A stretch of DNA of 64,000 bases, from NCBI GenBank assembly GCA_964486725.1, contig CAZAOK010000005.1, positions 7,044-71,043 of the forward strand, read 5' to 3'. The notes beneath the pieces were generated by a model, which ran no database searches, was not told the DNA's origin, and saw only the letters and a list, made by a program, of their open reading frames with translations. This stretch comes from M55B154 sp964486725 (GTDB lineage Bacteria > Spirochaetota > UBA4802 > UB4802). Shown in pieces: positions 53,608-62,527 of the stretch; position 1 is the stretch's first letter; each line of letters begins with the position of its first letter. Made by a program: the position numbers and the translations under genes.

Positions 53608-53646
53608 TTTTCAAAAACTCCATTTAATAATTAATGCATCATCCCC

Positions 53647-54120
53647 CTAATCCCGCATGGGATAGGTATCTCCAAGGCTGTCGGGGGTAAACAGCCGCCT
53701 GGGATCGGGTATGTCCTCGATAATAATACCAAGCATTTCCATTGTTTCACGCTCCATGTAGAGTATGCCCGGTACCAGGTCACACACACTTCGTATTCTC
53801 ATGTCATCCCTTGGGATATCCACAACCAGGATTACAACCAGCTCACCGAAAGGCTTTGCGGCATAATTCATGGTAAATGGATAGATGAGCTCGATAGTAT
53901 CAGCGTATTCTTTTGATGCCATCGGTGTGCAGATATGAGGCGGCCCGAATTCTTTCAAAAGCGAAACCGCCCTGTGGAACACGTCACGATCTATGCTCAA
54001 CCACAGTCGTACCCTTTTTTTTGATTCATCAAGACCTTCTGCAGTCTCCTGGATTCTGGAGGCGGTAAAATGTCCCTTTAATTCACTGCTGAATCGTGCC
54101 ACTATATCATCAGGATGCAT
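53647..54120 (-). CDS. mbhK: Mbh-complex NuoC-like subunit (MbhK)
   Basis: A 157-residue soluble subunit related to NuoC/HycE-N, without cofactor ligands. The conserved C-terminal signature is visible as ERETMEMLGIIIEDIPDPRR, followed by LFTPDSLGDTYPMRD, matching the E(R)E..D..G..F.gHPd.r.l..... pattern of NuoC. It overlaps mbhJ by 11 bases and precedes mbhL after 39 bases. In the complex it packs against the large and small subunits. Confidence 0.9.
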   Translation of the reverse strand: MHPDDIVARFSSELKGHFTASRIQETAEGLDESKKRVRLWLSIDRDVFHRAVSLLKEFGPPHICTPMASKEYADTIELIYPFTMNYAAKPFGELVVILVVDIPRDDMRIRSVCDLVPGILYMERETMEMLGIIIEDIPDPRRLFTPDSLGDTYPMRD

Positions 54121-54565
54121 TTTTACTTCCCTCTTTCATTATCATTTCAAGTTTTTCCCATGCCCTGGCCACCCCGTAAAGAATGGCTTCCGGACGGGGG
54201 GGACATCCGGGAATATACACGTCTACCGGTATACAATTATCAACAGGCCCGGTCATTGCGTATGACTCCTGGTACACTCCCGTCGTGGAACCGCAACCAC
54301 CGATAACGATAACTAGTTTTGGATCGGGTACCTGCTCATACACGCGGATTACCTTGTCCCTGATTTTGTCAGTAACAGGCCCCGTGACGAGAAGTACGTC
54401 GGCATGACGCGGTGTACCAACAAGTTTTATACCGAACCGTTCGGCATCATACCGGGGCATAATTGTGGCAAGTATCTCGATATCACAGGCATTACATGAA
54501 CCCGTATTTATATGAAAGGCCCATAGTGAGCGCTTAAAAGATTTTTTCATTTTCCGTATTCTCAT
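54110..54565 (-). CDS. mbhJ: Mbh-complex small subunit (MbhJ/NuoB-like)
   Basis: A 151-residue small subunit carrying the proximal [4Fe-4S] cluster next to the NiFe site. Ligands are C24 and C27 (GSCNACDIEI), C91 (IGGCGS) and C121 (PGCPPRPE). The ATG at 54565 overlaps the mbhI stop (ATGA) and has GGGGGA five bases upstream. An in-frame start at 54619 would run 57 bases into mbhI. The protein is shorter than NuoB, as usual for group 4 hydrogenases. Confidence 0.94.
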   Translation of the reverse strand: MRIRKMKKSFKRSLWAFHINTGSCNACDIEILATIMPRYDAERFGIKLVGTPRHADVLLVTGPVTDKIRDKVIRVYEQVPDPKLVIVIGGCGSTTGVYQESYAMTGPVDNCIPVDVYIPGCPPRPEAILYGVARAWEKLEMIMKEGSKNAS

Positions 54566-54915
54566 AACAATCCCCCGCTTACAAGTAGCAGCACAACACC
54601 TATTGACAGAAACAACCATACCATGTAATCATTCAGGTCACCCTTGTGCAGCGATTCAATAAAAGTAAAATATGATTCGAGAGCCTTCTTAAACCCCCAG
54701 TACAGGTTTCCCGAACGAACAGGATAATTGATCTCATCAAGGTTGCCCGAGTTAAATGGTTTCACCTGGGCGGTATTTTCATTATAATCATTTCTAAAAT
54801 AATAGCGTCCCCATACCCAGAGTATAAACATAAGCAACAGGAAGATGGCTACCAGCAGCAGCGGATACCAGATAATTCCAGTGTTTTGCGTAAATATTTT
54901 TTCCACGGTAAACAT
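54562..54915 (-). CDS. mbhI: Mbh-complex linker subunit (MbhI)
   Basis: A 117-residue membrane protein with one helix near each end (IIWYPLLLVAIFLLLMFILW, and MVWLFLSIGVVLLLVSGGLL) and a polar middle. Its place between the MrpD-like and NuoB-like genes and its size agree with MbhI of archaeal Mbh complexes, which ties the antiporter module to the hydrogenase module. Sequence conservation is low, so the call depends mainly on context. Confidence 0.78.
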   Translation of the reverse strand: MFTVEKIFTQNTGIIWYPLLLVAIFLLLMFILWVWGRYYFRNDYNENTAQVKPFNSGNLDEINYPVRSGNLYWGFKKALESYFTFIESLHKGDLNDYMVWLFLSIGVVLLLVSGGLL

Positions 54916-54934
54916 ATTCTTTTCTTTACTCCTG

Positions 54935-56491
54935 TTAGAGTATTGTTACCAGGCTTTCAATTGCCGGTTCAACTATTGTGCCCACTACAAGGTCGGGAAA
55001 CAACCCGAATCCAACTACCAGGAGACAAAGTATACTCATCCCCAGTATCATTCCTCTGGAAATGGGTGTGGCATCAACTATCATGTCCTTTCTTTCCGGT
55101 CCCATGAAGGCACTGTAAAAAACCTTCATAAATGATGCCAGGGTAAGAACCGACACGAAAATGGCAATAATGGACAGAAGTGGACTGAACTGGTACACCG
55201 ATTCATACAGCAAAATCTTGGAGGAAAAACCATTCAAGGGGGGAATCCCGGCAATAGCCAGCGCCCCGATAACGAAGGCAACTGTGGTAAATGTGTCACG
55301 GTGGGCAAGCCCTACCATTCTATTCAAATCCCGGGTGCCAAACCTGCGGGCCATAACCCCTGAGGTGAGAAACAGCAACCCCTTGTAGAAGGCATGGTTC
55401 ATCATGTGAAAGATGCCCCCCATCATGGCCACCCTTCCGAAAAGTTTGAATGCACTGCCACCGTCAGCCTGCGCGTGTACCGCGATCCCCACACCAACAC
55501 CAAGAAGCATGTACCCTGTCTGTGATACCGCGTGATAGGCCATAAGGCGTTTCACATCATTCTGCACCAGTGCCATGGTTACACCAACGAACATGGACAG
55601 TACACCCATTACGATGATAATCCATCCAAGGGTATGATAATTCATCCCCCCGCCTTGCAGGGGATTGCCGAAAAGGGAGAAAGAAAGCCTGAAAAGTCCA
55701 TAGAGACTTGCCATGCTGGCCGTTTTCAGCAGGGCACTTATCGGGGCCGGTGCCTCCGAATAAGTATCGGGCACCCACATGTGCATAGGTATTGCCCCTG
55801 CTTTCATGGCAAGGGGCACAAGCATGAATACCAGTGCCATCTTGTCCAGCAGGGTGTATTTCATCATGTCATGAATGTAATCAATATTAAATGAACCATA
55901 CTGTGCATAACAGAGGGCAATACCCATCAGCAGAAAACTGGTTGCTATTGCACTTACCAGCATGTACTTATACCCTGCAAAGGGGGGGTGTTTTCTGTCA
56001 GTACGGTACGCCACCAGGGCTGCCGAGGATATGGACAGTATTTCCAGGAACACGAAAAAGTTGAAGAGATCATTTGTGAACTCCATGCCAAGCATGCCGA
56101 CAAAAATCAACAGCATGAGCAGCTGGTAGTAGTTTTTCCTTTCCCCTTCCTGGATATAACTCCATGAAAACAAAAACACCACGAAGGTGACAACCCCTGA
56201 AATCAATGCCATAAAAAGTGAAAACCCATCAATTTTAAGCACAATACGAATTGGAAAATTAAGTCCTTCCCTGATAACCTGAAGGGGATCTGCCGCACCC
56301 ACTACGTAATGGAGAACCTCTCCCCCGATGGACACCCGCGGTATAAGGGAGATCAGCATCAGGTTGACGACAGCGATAACCATAAATACGAGTATATTTC
56401 GGAGACGTGTATTAATCATCCCCACAATTGGCAAAATAAAAGCGGTGAGCAGGGGAAGAGCAATTATCAATACGGGAATATGATCAGTCAT
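54935..56491 (-). CDS. mbhH: Mrp antiporter subunit D-like / MbhH
   Basis: A 518-residue proton-translocating subunit of the NuoM/N-MrpD type with about 14 membrane helices. Expected charged residues are in recognisable segments: GMEFTNDLFNFFVFLEILSI, MKAGAIPMHMWVPDTYSEAP (lysine and histidine of the channel), and HMMNHAFYKGLLFLTSG. It starts eight bases before the end of mbhG. In Mbh and Mrp complexes this subunit pumps H+ and couples to Na+ exchange. Confidence 0.94.
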   Translation of the reverse strand: MTDHIPVLIIALPLLTAFILPIVGMINTRLRNILVFMVIAVVNLMLISLIPRVSIGGEVLHYVVGAADPLQVIREGLNFPIRIVLKIDGFSLFMALISGVVTFVVFLFSWSYIQEGERKNYYQLLMLLIFVGMLGMEFTNDLFNFFVFLEILSISSAALVAYRTDRKHPPFAGYKYMLVSAIATSFLLMGIALCYAQYGSFNIDYIHDMMKYTLLDKMALVFMLVPLAMKAGAIPMHMWVPDTYSEAPAPISALLKTASMASLYGLFRLSFSLFGNPLQGGGMNYHTLGWIIIVMGVLSMFVGVTMALVQNDVKRLMAYHAVSQTGYMLLGVGVGIAVHAQADGGSAFKLFGRVAMMGGIFHMMNHAFYKGLLFLTSGVMARRFGTRDLNRMVGLAHRDTFTTVAFVIGALAIAGIPPLNGFSSKILLYESVYQFSPLLSIIAIFVSVLTLASFMKVFYSAFMGPERKDMIVDATPISRGMILGMSILCLLVVGFGLFPDLVVGTIVEPAIESLVTIL

Positions 56492-56843
56492 TGTTCTCTA
56501 CACCTCTCAGCTTGCGAATATCAAGGGTATGATTGTTCTGATATGTCAAAATGGCCAGCGTCAGCATCAGCGCGGTTGTGCCAAACCCGATCACAATATT
56601 GGTAAGGATCAATGCCTGGGGAGTGGGCAACACCATCTTCAATTCACCAAGCGCCGGCGCCAGGGTAAAAATGGGAGCCGTGCCATTGGGACGATAGGCA
56701 AGTGAAATAAACAACAGGTTGATACCGGCTTCGATTATATTCAATGCGATCACGATCTTGATTAAATTACGTTTATATATCAGTGCCACCATTCCAAAAA
56801 AGATCAGCAGCACCACGGTCACGTATAGGAAAAAATCTGTCAT
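56484..56843 (-). CDS. mbhG: Mrp antiporter subunit C-like / MbhG
   Basis: A 119-residue NuoK/MrpC-type protein with three membrane helices. It includes ALNIIEAGINLLFISL (with the conserved glutamate) and PTPQALILTNIVIGFGTTAL, the MrpC signature. GGAG lies before the ATG at 56843. It overlaps mbhH and follows the fused mbhEF gene by 15 bases. Confidence 0.94.
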   Translation of the reverse strand: MTDFFLYVTVVLLIFFGMVALIYKRNLIKIVIALNIIEAGINLLFISLAYRPNGTAPIFTLAPALGELKMVLPTPQALILTNIVIGFGTTALMLTLAILTYQNNHTLDIRKLRGVENND

Positions 56844-56858
56844 AGTGAGTTCTCCAGC

Positions 56859-57677
56859 CTATTCATCTTTTGCCGCGTGATACATTGTCACCAGGATTAT
56901 GCTCAATCCGAAAAATACCTCTATACCAATGGCCAGGGAGAGCAACGGAAGGGTACCTGCAGATACCAGGTAGCCGGGATTGGGTCCGAAAGCTATTGTT
57001 TTCCCAAAGAAAAGAGGATTACCGTTTGCAAGAAAATTGGACAAAAACGAAACACCAATACCCGCAAAACCGATGCCTATAAACAGGGTTAATCCCAGTG
57101 ATTCAAAAAAGGAGAATATTTTTTTAGTTTTCTGCACATTCCTTGTTATAAGAGAACTTATCAGCAGCAATGCCGTTGCAGAGGCCATTACCGCACCACC
57201 CTGAAAACCACCACCCGGCGACAGGTGACCGTGCACCACAAGGTATATACCGAAAGTAATAATAAGGATATACAAGAGAAACGAACCAAAGGTGATAACC
57301 CTGGAAACTCCCGCAGGGAATTCACCAATGCTGCTAACCCCGCTTGTTTCAGGACTTTTCCGCTTGATCATAGTAAAAAACAGCATGGAAATACTTGATA
57401 CAACAATAAAAAGCACCGTAGCCTCACCCAGCGTGTCAAAAGCCCTGTAATCAAACACCACGCTGGCAACAAGATTGTTGGATCCTGTCTCTGTCTGCCC
57501 ATTTCTGAGATAATAATCATCCATGGTATCTACATTGTTAATATCTGTAATGGCATCTCCCCTGTTTTTAAAAACATCAGGATTGCCCAGCGGCTCTCCT
57601 ACCGGGTGTAACCTGAGTATACCCACGAACAAAAAGCCGGCGATAAGTACCAGTGATAAAAAACTTGCCAGTCTCAT
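56859..57677 (-). CDS. Fused MbhE-MbhF (MrpB-type) subunit
   Basis: A 272-residue membrane protein joining two subunits that are separate in archaeal Mbh. Residues 1-115 match MbhE: a first helix, a soluble loop, then VVFDYRAFDTLGEATVLFIV. Residues 125-272 match MbhF/MrpB: ITFGSFLLYILIITFGIYLV, HGHLSPGGGFQGGAVMASA, and GIGFAGIGVSFLSNF. The ATG at 57677 overlaps the mbhD stop (ATGA); an in-frame start at 57722 would add 15 residues within mbhD. The same E-F combination is the C-terminal part of MrpA plus MrpB in bacterial Mrp antiporters. Confidence 0.88.
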   Translation of the reverse strand: MRLASFLSLVLIAGFLFVGILRLHPVGEPLGNPDVFKNRGDAITDINNVDTMDDYYLRNGQTETGSNNLVASVVFDYRAFDTLGEATVLFIVVSSISMLFFTMIKRKSPETSGVSSIGEFPAGVSRVITFGSFLLYILIITFGIYLVVHGHLSPGGGFQGGAVMASATALLLISSLITRNVQKTKKIFSFFESLGLTLFIGIGFAGIGVSFLSNFLANGNPLFFGKTIAFGPNPGYLVSAGTLPLLSLAIGIEVFFGLSIILVTMYHAAKDE

Positions 57678-57919
57678 TCTTCTCTTCTCCTGGTCATCTT
57701 GATTGCAATAACAAAAATACAAACGGTCAGTGCCGCGCCAATTCCAGCCTCGGCAATTGCCACGTCAGGTGCGTCAAGGTGGAAAAACATCACCGTTAAT
57801 ATGAGGGACATTACCGAGTAACTGACCACACTTGCCAGCAGATCACGAAAATATAGGCTGATAACAGCTGTGACAAGCATGACAATTGACAGGAGTATAA
57901 ATATTACCGATGAAATCAT
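57674..57919 (-). CDS. mbhD: Mrp/MbhD-like subunit
   Basis: An 81-residue membrane protein with two to three helices. LLASVVSYSVMSLILTVMFF with HLDAPDVAIAEAGIGAALT is the MbhD (DUF4040) signature, also present in the C-terminal part of MrpA. It contains the conserved acidic pair in APDVAIAEA. It overlaps mbhC upstream and mbhEF downstream by four bases each (ATGA), so translation is coupled. Confidence 0.92.
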   Translation of the reverse strand: MISSVIFILLSIVMLVTAVISLYFRDLLASVVSYSVMSLILTVMFFHLDAPDVAIAEAGIGAALTVCIFVIAIKMTRRREE

Positions 57920-58269
57920 CCCTTTGCCTCTTTCTTCTTTTTATCGCTAAACTCGTTAATCTTCGCACCAAAGGGCTTTATACCTTCAATTAATGCAGCC
58001 CGCGCGATGGCATGGGCGCTTATGGGGTTGGTAAAAATTACCACCACCAGGGCCACCGCCGCATGTATGATGATAGTAGTACTTGCAGCATCAGAGATCA
58101 TCACACTGTGTAGAATCACCGCTATCACCATGAAAATCCCCCCGAAGGTGGTTGTCTTGGTGGCTGCATGCAGCCTCGTATACATATCAGGAAAACGCAG
58201 AATGCCAACGATACTCATGGCATTTACGAATAATCCTGTAGCCAGTAAAATATAAATAACAGTATCCAT
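57916..58269 (-). CDS. mbhC: Mrp antiporter subunit G / MbhC
   Basis: A 117-residue MrpG-type membrane protein with three helices. NAMSIVGILRFPDMYTRLHA followed by ATKTTTFG is the family signature, then FTNPISAHAIARAA. The C-terminus is short and basic. The ATG shares one base with the mbhB stop (TAATG), and its own stop overlaps mbhD. Confidence 0.94.
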   Translation of the reverse strand: MDTVIYILLATGLFVNAMSIVGILRFPDMYTRLHAATKTTTFGGIFMVIAVILHSVMISDAASTTIIIHAAVALVVVIFTNPISAHAIARAALIEGIKPFGAKINEFSDKKKKEAKG

Positions 58270-58529
58270 TATTTCCCCACATCAATTAAGTACCGGGCAA
58301 TATACAGGGTTCCGATAAATGAGATTATTCCATACACAATACCAATATCTATGTATAACGCCTTACGCTCAACAGCACCCAGAACAACCATCATGGTTAT
58401 TATCATTGTATTTATAGTATCAAGAGCCACGATCCTTTCGGGCACATTATGGCTGAAGGCAATACGGATAACAATTAGTAGTATATATACGCTCAACAAC
58501 AGTACAGAAATTAGAAGCATGTTTTCCAT
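58269..58529 (-). CDS. mbhB: Mrp antiporter subunit F / MbhB
   Basis: An 86-residue three-helix protein of the MrpF family, with NVPERIVALDTINTMIITMM as the conserved core (usually GPtxxDRVvAlDtl). GGAG nine bases before the ATG at 58529 fixes the start; a frame open from 58610 overlaps mbhA and lacks a good site. Confidence 0.9.
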   Translation of the reverse strand: MENMLLISVLLLSVYILLIVIRIAFSHNVPERIVALDTINTMIITMMVVLGAVERKALYIDIGIVYGIISFIGTLYIARYLIDVGK

Positions 58530-58542
58530 GAATTGTGCTCCT

Positions 58543-59058
58543 TTAACCGAATATCTTCTTAATGAAAAAATGTAATACACCCGACACGTCATCGGGTTGG
58601 GCCTTCTCACCCTTTTCTTTTTTCCAGTTCAGGCAGTGTACATAAAGAACATGGGTATCGGGCTCTAATTCAATGGTAAGAGTACCAGGCGACAGGGTTA
58701 TGGAGTTGGAAAGAATGTACGCACCTGTTTCACTTTTCAGGTCTGTCTCCACCCTGACAATGGCAGGGTTTATCTTCCCGGAAAGTACCCTGTAAATCAC
58801 TTCAATGTTTGCCACCAGCAGCATCAAAAAAAACGGGCCTATGAGATAGAGAATAACCAGTATCCATCGAATTGGGTTAAAAGCCTGCATACTAACCGGA
58901 CGGGGTAATATTTTATGACACATTAAACCCAGAAAAATACTGATACCAATACCGGCACACAGCTCTTCAATTGACCATAACTGAAGTATTTGTCCCGACC
59001 CGGCGGTGAGTACCAAATACGAGATAAAACTGATCAACGCGTAAAAAAGAATTCCCAT
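58543..59058 (-). CDS. mbhA: Mrp antiporter subunit E / MbhA
   Basis: A 171-residue protein with two to three N-terminal helices and a cytoplasmic domain of the MrpE family. The signature is NPAIVRVETDLKSETGAYIL, then SNSITLSPGTLTIEL and VLYVHCLNW. GGGAGG before the ATG is an excellent ribosome-binding site. It is the first gene of the 12-ORF operon that runs to 50984. The promoter should lie in the 197-base gap to the AraC-type gene, where an AAAAGGT palindrome is seen. Confidence 0.93.
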   Translation of the reverse strand: MGILFYALISFISYLVLTAGSGQILQLWSIEELCAGIGISIFLGLMCHKILPRPVSMQAFNPIRWILVILYLIGPFFLMLLVANIEVIYRVLSGKINPAIVRVETDLKSETGAYILSNSITLSPGTLTIELEPDTHVLYVHCLNWKKEKGEKAQPDDVSGVLHFFIKKIFG

Positions 59059-59167
59059 GCTGTATCCTCCCGGAAGATCTTACAACAAATGGTAGAAAGT
59101 AACGGTGCTGGTTTCACCATTTTGCCGTATATATATATTTTGCCCCTTTTTGAATGATTGCACAAAA

Positions 59168-59182
59168 AAAAGGTTACCTTTT
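59168..59182. promoter_or_regulatory. Palindrome upstream of the mbh operon
   Basis: Inverted repeat AAAAGGT-N1-ACCTTTT, 110-124 bases upstream of the mbhA start codon and between it and the AraC-type gene. It could be an operator, but A/T-rich arms of this length can arise by chance. Confidence 0.35.
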
Positions 59183-59255
59183 AAATATTAAAATTTTTAC
59201 GTAACTTGATTATACCCTTTCTTTTACCACGACAAAACACCAATATCGACCTGAT

Positions 59256-60359
59256 TTATAATTTCCTACCGGAATTATTGTCCTTTCTGTATTTTTGTGG
59301 TGTTTTCCCTGTAAACCTCGAAAAGGCATCATAAAATGATGATTTTGAATTGAATCCAACGGCGTAGGCGATGGAAAGTACAGACCTGTCCGGTTCATTG
59401 ATAAGCATAAGCTTGGCATCACGTATCCTGAACTGGTTTACAAATGTATTGAAGTTCATGTTCAACTTTTCATTCAATAACTGCGATAATTGATGAGAGG
59501 TCAGGTTCAGCTCATCTGCCAGTTGTTTCAGGGTAATGTCCTCATAGGCGTATACCCTTTCAGAATCCATTAGTTGTTGCAGCCTGGAACAAAGTTCGTC
59601 TGTAGCATATCCCTTCAGAAGGGATCGTTCATAGCGTTTTTTACGGGCTTCCTTGATCAATATCTGCAAAAATTCAGGGTGACGCTGCCCCACAAGATAT
59701 GTACCCATAAGAAGAATGGTAATAAATACCACGCTGACCTGCAACACCGTTACCGATCCCATAATGAACGCAGCCGCGATAAGTATCAGGGATATTGATG
59801 AAATAATAATATAAATAAGAGTGATGGTGGTAATAAATGTATAATCCCGAAATTTCCAGAATGTCAGAATATTTTTTAAAAGCATCCCCAGGTACAGTGA
59901 AGCCTGTACCGCTGCTCCCAGCACAATAATGCGAATAATAACTATGTGTGTAGACATGTTCCCGCTGAATAAACCGGAAATTATCATCGTTTTATATGTT
60001 TCCGCCTGTAGTACAAAAAGGATATCCAGGATCATTGCCGCCATGGCTGGTACCAGGTATAACAACTTGCCCAGCGGAAGAGAATCCTCAAACCGCACAA
60101 CCAGGTAGTACGCGTAAAAAAGAAGGGGCCCAACCAGGTATAAAAAAGTAAGATGGAAGGACATGATTGCAGGTAACTTAAATTCCATGTCATTGAGAAC
60201 GAATCCATACTGCATGAGTATAAGACCCACGCAGGTAAAAAGAACCGCCAGGTTGATATTCTCCAGCCTGCGATAGGTTACTACCAGCTGTCCAAGGGCA
60301 ATCAGGAGGGATAACATCCCCCCGAAAAACGCGGTGTATGTAACCACGGCATCAATCAT
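59256..60359 (-). CDS. Membrane-anchored AraC-family transcriptional regulator
   Basis: A 367-residue protein. The first ~220 residues contain seven or so hydrophobic helices (7TM sensor-like), followed by a linker and a C-terminal AraC DNA-binding domain of about 100 residues: ITLKQLADELNLTSHQLSQL for the first helix-turn-helix, and SIAYAVGFNSKSSFYDAFSR with FTGKTPQKYRK for the second. The ATG follows the YkgJ stop directly (TAGATG). It lies immediately upstream of the mbh operon on the same strand, so it may control hydrogenase expression from the membrane; that is inference. Confidence 0.9.
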   Translation of the reverse strand: MIDAVVTYTAFFGGMLSLLIALGQLVVTYRRLENINLAVLFTCVGLILMQYGFVLNDMEFKLPAIMSFHLTFLYLVGPLLFYAYYLVVRFEDSLPLGKLLYLVPAMAAMILDILFVLQAETYKTMIISGLFSGNMSTHIVIIRIIVLGAAVQASLYLGMLLKNILTFWKFRDYTFITTITLIYIIISSISLILIAAAFIMGSVTVLQVSVVFITILLMGTYLVGQRHPEFLQILIKEARKKRYERSLLKGYATDELCSRLQQLMDSERVYAYEDITLKQLADELNLTSHQLSQLLNEKLNMNFNTFVNQFRIRDAKLMLINEPDRSVLSIAYAVGFNSKSSFYDAFSRFTGKTPQKYRKDNNSGRKL

Positions 60360-60719
60360 CTATTCCTCGTTGTACCCACACCCATCGTATGGGCTCAGCG
60401 GTTCCGCCCTGTTAAGATGTGTTACATCATCATAATATGGAAAATCTTTGCACATGCGGGGCCGAATTTCATAGATGGAGCAGCCCGGGCTACCATCAAC
60501 GTCTTTTGTAAAATTTTTGCAATAGTAATGGAAGGGGAGGTCTTCAGACGTATTTTCATATTTGAAAACCAGCATTGGATAAATAAGGTATATTTCAGAA
60601 AAACCCGGATCCACCTCTGCTGATTTCCGCCAGTATTCATAGGCTTTTTGCAGCAATTCAGGAGGTTCAGCCAGCCGTACATCCTGGCAGCATTGACCGC
60701 ATCGTTTACACGTTCCCAT
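60360..60719 (-). CDS. Small YkgJ-family cysteine-cluster protein
   Basis: A 119-residue protein with CKRCGQCCQDVRL at the N-terminus (CxxCxxCC pattern) and further cysteines in YYCKNFTKDVDGSPGCSIYE, then IRPRMCKDFP and GCGYNEE at the C-terminus. These are the ligands of the presumed metal site of YkgJ proteins. Function not established. Its stop abuts the start of the membrane AraC regulator, so the two form an operon. A larger relative is at 28086-28700. Confidence 0.85.
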   Translation of the reverse strand: MGTCKRCGQCCQDVRLAEPPELLQKAYEYWRKSAEVDPGFSEIYLIYPMLVFKYENTSEDLPFHYYCKNFTKDVDGSPGCSIYEIRPRMCKDFPYYDDVTHLNRAEPLSPYDGCGYNEE

Positions 60720-60942
60720 TTTTCCCCCGCTCTTCCCCTGCGCGTGGCAACAAGGTCAGCACCATGATTAATGAATATTTACAGAAAGTACAGAATTCTT
60801 AAGAAAAATACATGTACTAATATACTACCTGCAAGAAATATTATTGCAAATTCTTGTTGAAAGATGCTAATTAAAAGCTACATTTGTATAAACCAATAGC
60901 TGCAAACCCCACATGCTATTATTCTATCAACAGGAGTAAACC

Positions 60943-62439
60943 ATGACAAAAAAAGATGGATTCAGTGCACAGGAACTGTTCGATACCGTTCATGGCATCG
61001 CATACAATGACTTCATTATTTTACCGGGATTCATCGATTTTAACCCCGAAGATGTAGAGCTGGAATCACGATTGACCCGCAATATCATGCTGAAACGTCC
61101 CATCGTTTCCAGCCCCATGGACACGGTAACCGAATCTAAAATGGCAATAACACTTGCCCTGCTTGGCGGCATCGGGATCATCCATTATAATAATACCCTT
61201 GAAGAACAGGTTGAAGAGGTACGAAAGGTTAAGCGTTTTGAGAACGGTTTCATTATGGATCCCGTGGTTCTGTCACCGGATCATACAATTCATGATATCG
61301 ACAGAATAAAGGAGCAATACGGCTTTTCCGGGATACCAATAACTGAAAATGGCAGCCTGTACTCCCCCCTTATCGGCATCGTGACCAACAGGGATGTGGA
61401 TTTTGAACCTGACAGGGGTAAATCCATAAGAGAGGTAATGACAACCGACCTTCTTACCGCCCACGAAGGGGTTACCCTTTCAGAAGCAAATGAAATTCTT
61501 AAAAACTCAAAAAAGGGCAAACTACCAATTGTCAATGATGATGGAATGCTTGTTGCTCTCATGAGCAGAAACGACCTGCTCACCAACAGGGAGTATCCCT
61601 GTGCATCCAAGGATGCGAGGAAGCAGCTCATGGTCGGCGCGGCAATATCCACGAAAGATGAATCCAGGGAACGATTACACGAACTTGTGAAAGCCGGCGT
61701 CAATGTTGTGGTGATCGATTCCGCCCAGGGAAACTCGGTATACCAGATAGAGATGATAAAGTATATTAAAAAAACCTATCCCGAGCTTGATGTAATGGCG
61801 GGAAATGTGGTTGCAGAAGAACAATGTGAAAACCTGATCCGCGCAGGAGCAGATTCATTGCGTATCGGGATGGGACCCGGTTCAATATGCACTACCCAGA
61901 CCACCATGGCCGTAGGCAGGGCGCAGGCAACAGCCATTTACCGCTGCGCGAAATATGCCCGAAAATATGATGTCCCCGTTGTTGCTGACGGGGGTATTGC
62001 GAATATGGGCCATTTAGCCAAGGCTATATCCATCGGCGCATCCGCCGCCATGATGGGATCCATGCTTGCCGGAACCGAAGAAGCACCGGGTGAATACTTT
62101 TACGAGAACGGAATCAGGTTAAAACGATACAGGGGCATGGCCTCACTTGAGGCACTTGAAAAGGGCGGATCCAAGCGTTATTTCTCAGAAGATGCGAAGA
62201 TACTGGTAGCCCAGGGTGTTTCAGGTGCTGTTGTTGATAAAGGATCCCTGCTTGACTACCTGCCCTACCTGATACAGGGGCTGAAGCATTCATTTCAGGA
62301 CATGGGTGCAAAGAGCGTGGATATTCTTCACCAGAAACTGTATTCAAACGAACTCCGATTCGAAATGCGGTCAATATCAGCCCAGATCGAAGGGGGTGTA
62401 CATGACATGCATTCCTACAAGGAACCCAAGTACATGTAG
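60943..62439 (+). CDS. guaB: Inosine-5'-monophosphate dehydrogenase
   Basis: A 498-residue IMPDH, the NAD-dependent, rate-limiting step from IMP to XMP in GTP synthesis. A (beta/alpha)8 barrel is interrupted by a CBS pair (about 100-225). The catalytic loop has RIGMGPGSICTTQ with the nucleophilic cysteine, followed by PVVADGGIANMGHLAKA. The phosphate site is MMGSMLAGTEEAPGE and the flap is RYRGMASLEA. CAGGAG before the ATG supports the start. It is a single-gene unit ended by the terminator at 62466. Confidence 0.97.
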   Translation: MTKKDGFSAQELFDTVHGIAYNDFIILPGFIDFNPEDVELESRLTRNIMLKRPIVSSPMDTVTESKMAITLALLGGIGIIHYNNTLEEQVEEVRKVKRFENGFIMDPVVLSPDHTIHDIDRIKEQYGFSGIPITENGSLYSPLIGIVTNRDVDFEPDRGKSIREVMTTDLLTAHEGVTLSEANEILKNSKKGKLPIVNDDGMLVALMSRNDLLTNREYPCASKDARKQLMVGAAISTKDESRERLHELVKAGVNVVVIDSAQGNSVYQIEMIKYIKKTYPELDVMAGNVVAEEQCENLIRAGADSLRIGMGPGSICTTQTTMAVGRAQATAIYRCAKYARKYDVPVVADGGIANMGHLAKAISIGASAAMMGSMLAGTEEAPGEYFYENGIRLKRYRGMASLEALEKGGSKRYFSEDAKILVAQGVSGAVVDKGSLLDYLPYLIQGLKHSFQDMGAKSVDILHQKLYSNELRFEMRSISAQIEGGVHDMHSYKEPKYM

Positions 62440-62465
62440 ATTCCTGCTCTTACAAGGCTTTAAAC

Positions 62466-62498
62466 AAAAAACCATCCCGCACACGGGGATGGTTTTTT
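62466..62498 (+). terminator. Rho-independent terminator after guaB
   Basis: Perfect arms AAAAAACCATCCC (62466-62478) and GGGATGGTTTTTT (62486-62498) with a 7-base loop. Its symmetry would also stop the convergent HD-GYP gene on the other strand. Confidence 0.92.
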
Positions 62499-62527
62499 CC
62501 TTTGAACAGTATTTAGGTCAATCCCCA

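Noticed and set aside
54935..59058. Interpreting the Mrp genes as a free-standing Na+/H+ antiporter
   Set aside because: They are continuous with and translationally linked to the hydrogenase genes in mbh order, and the large first MrpA-type subunit is absent.
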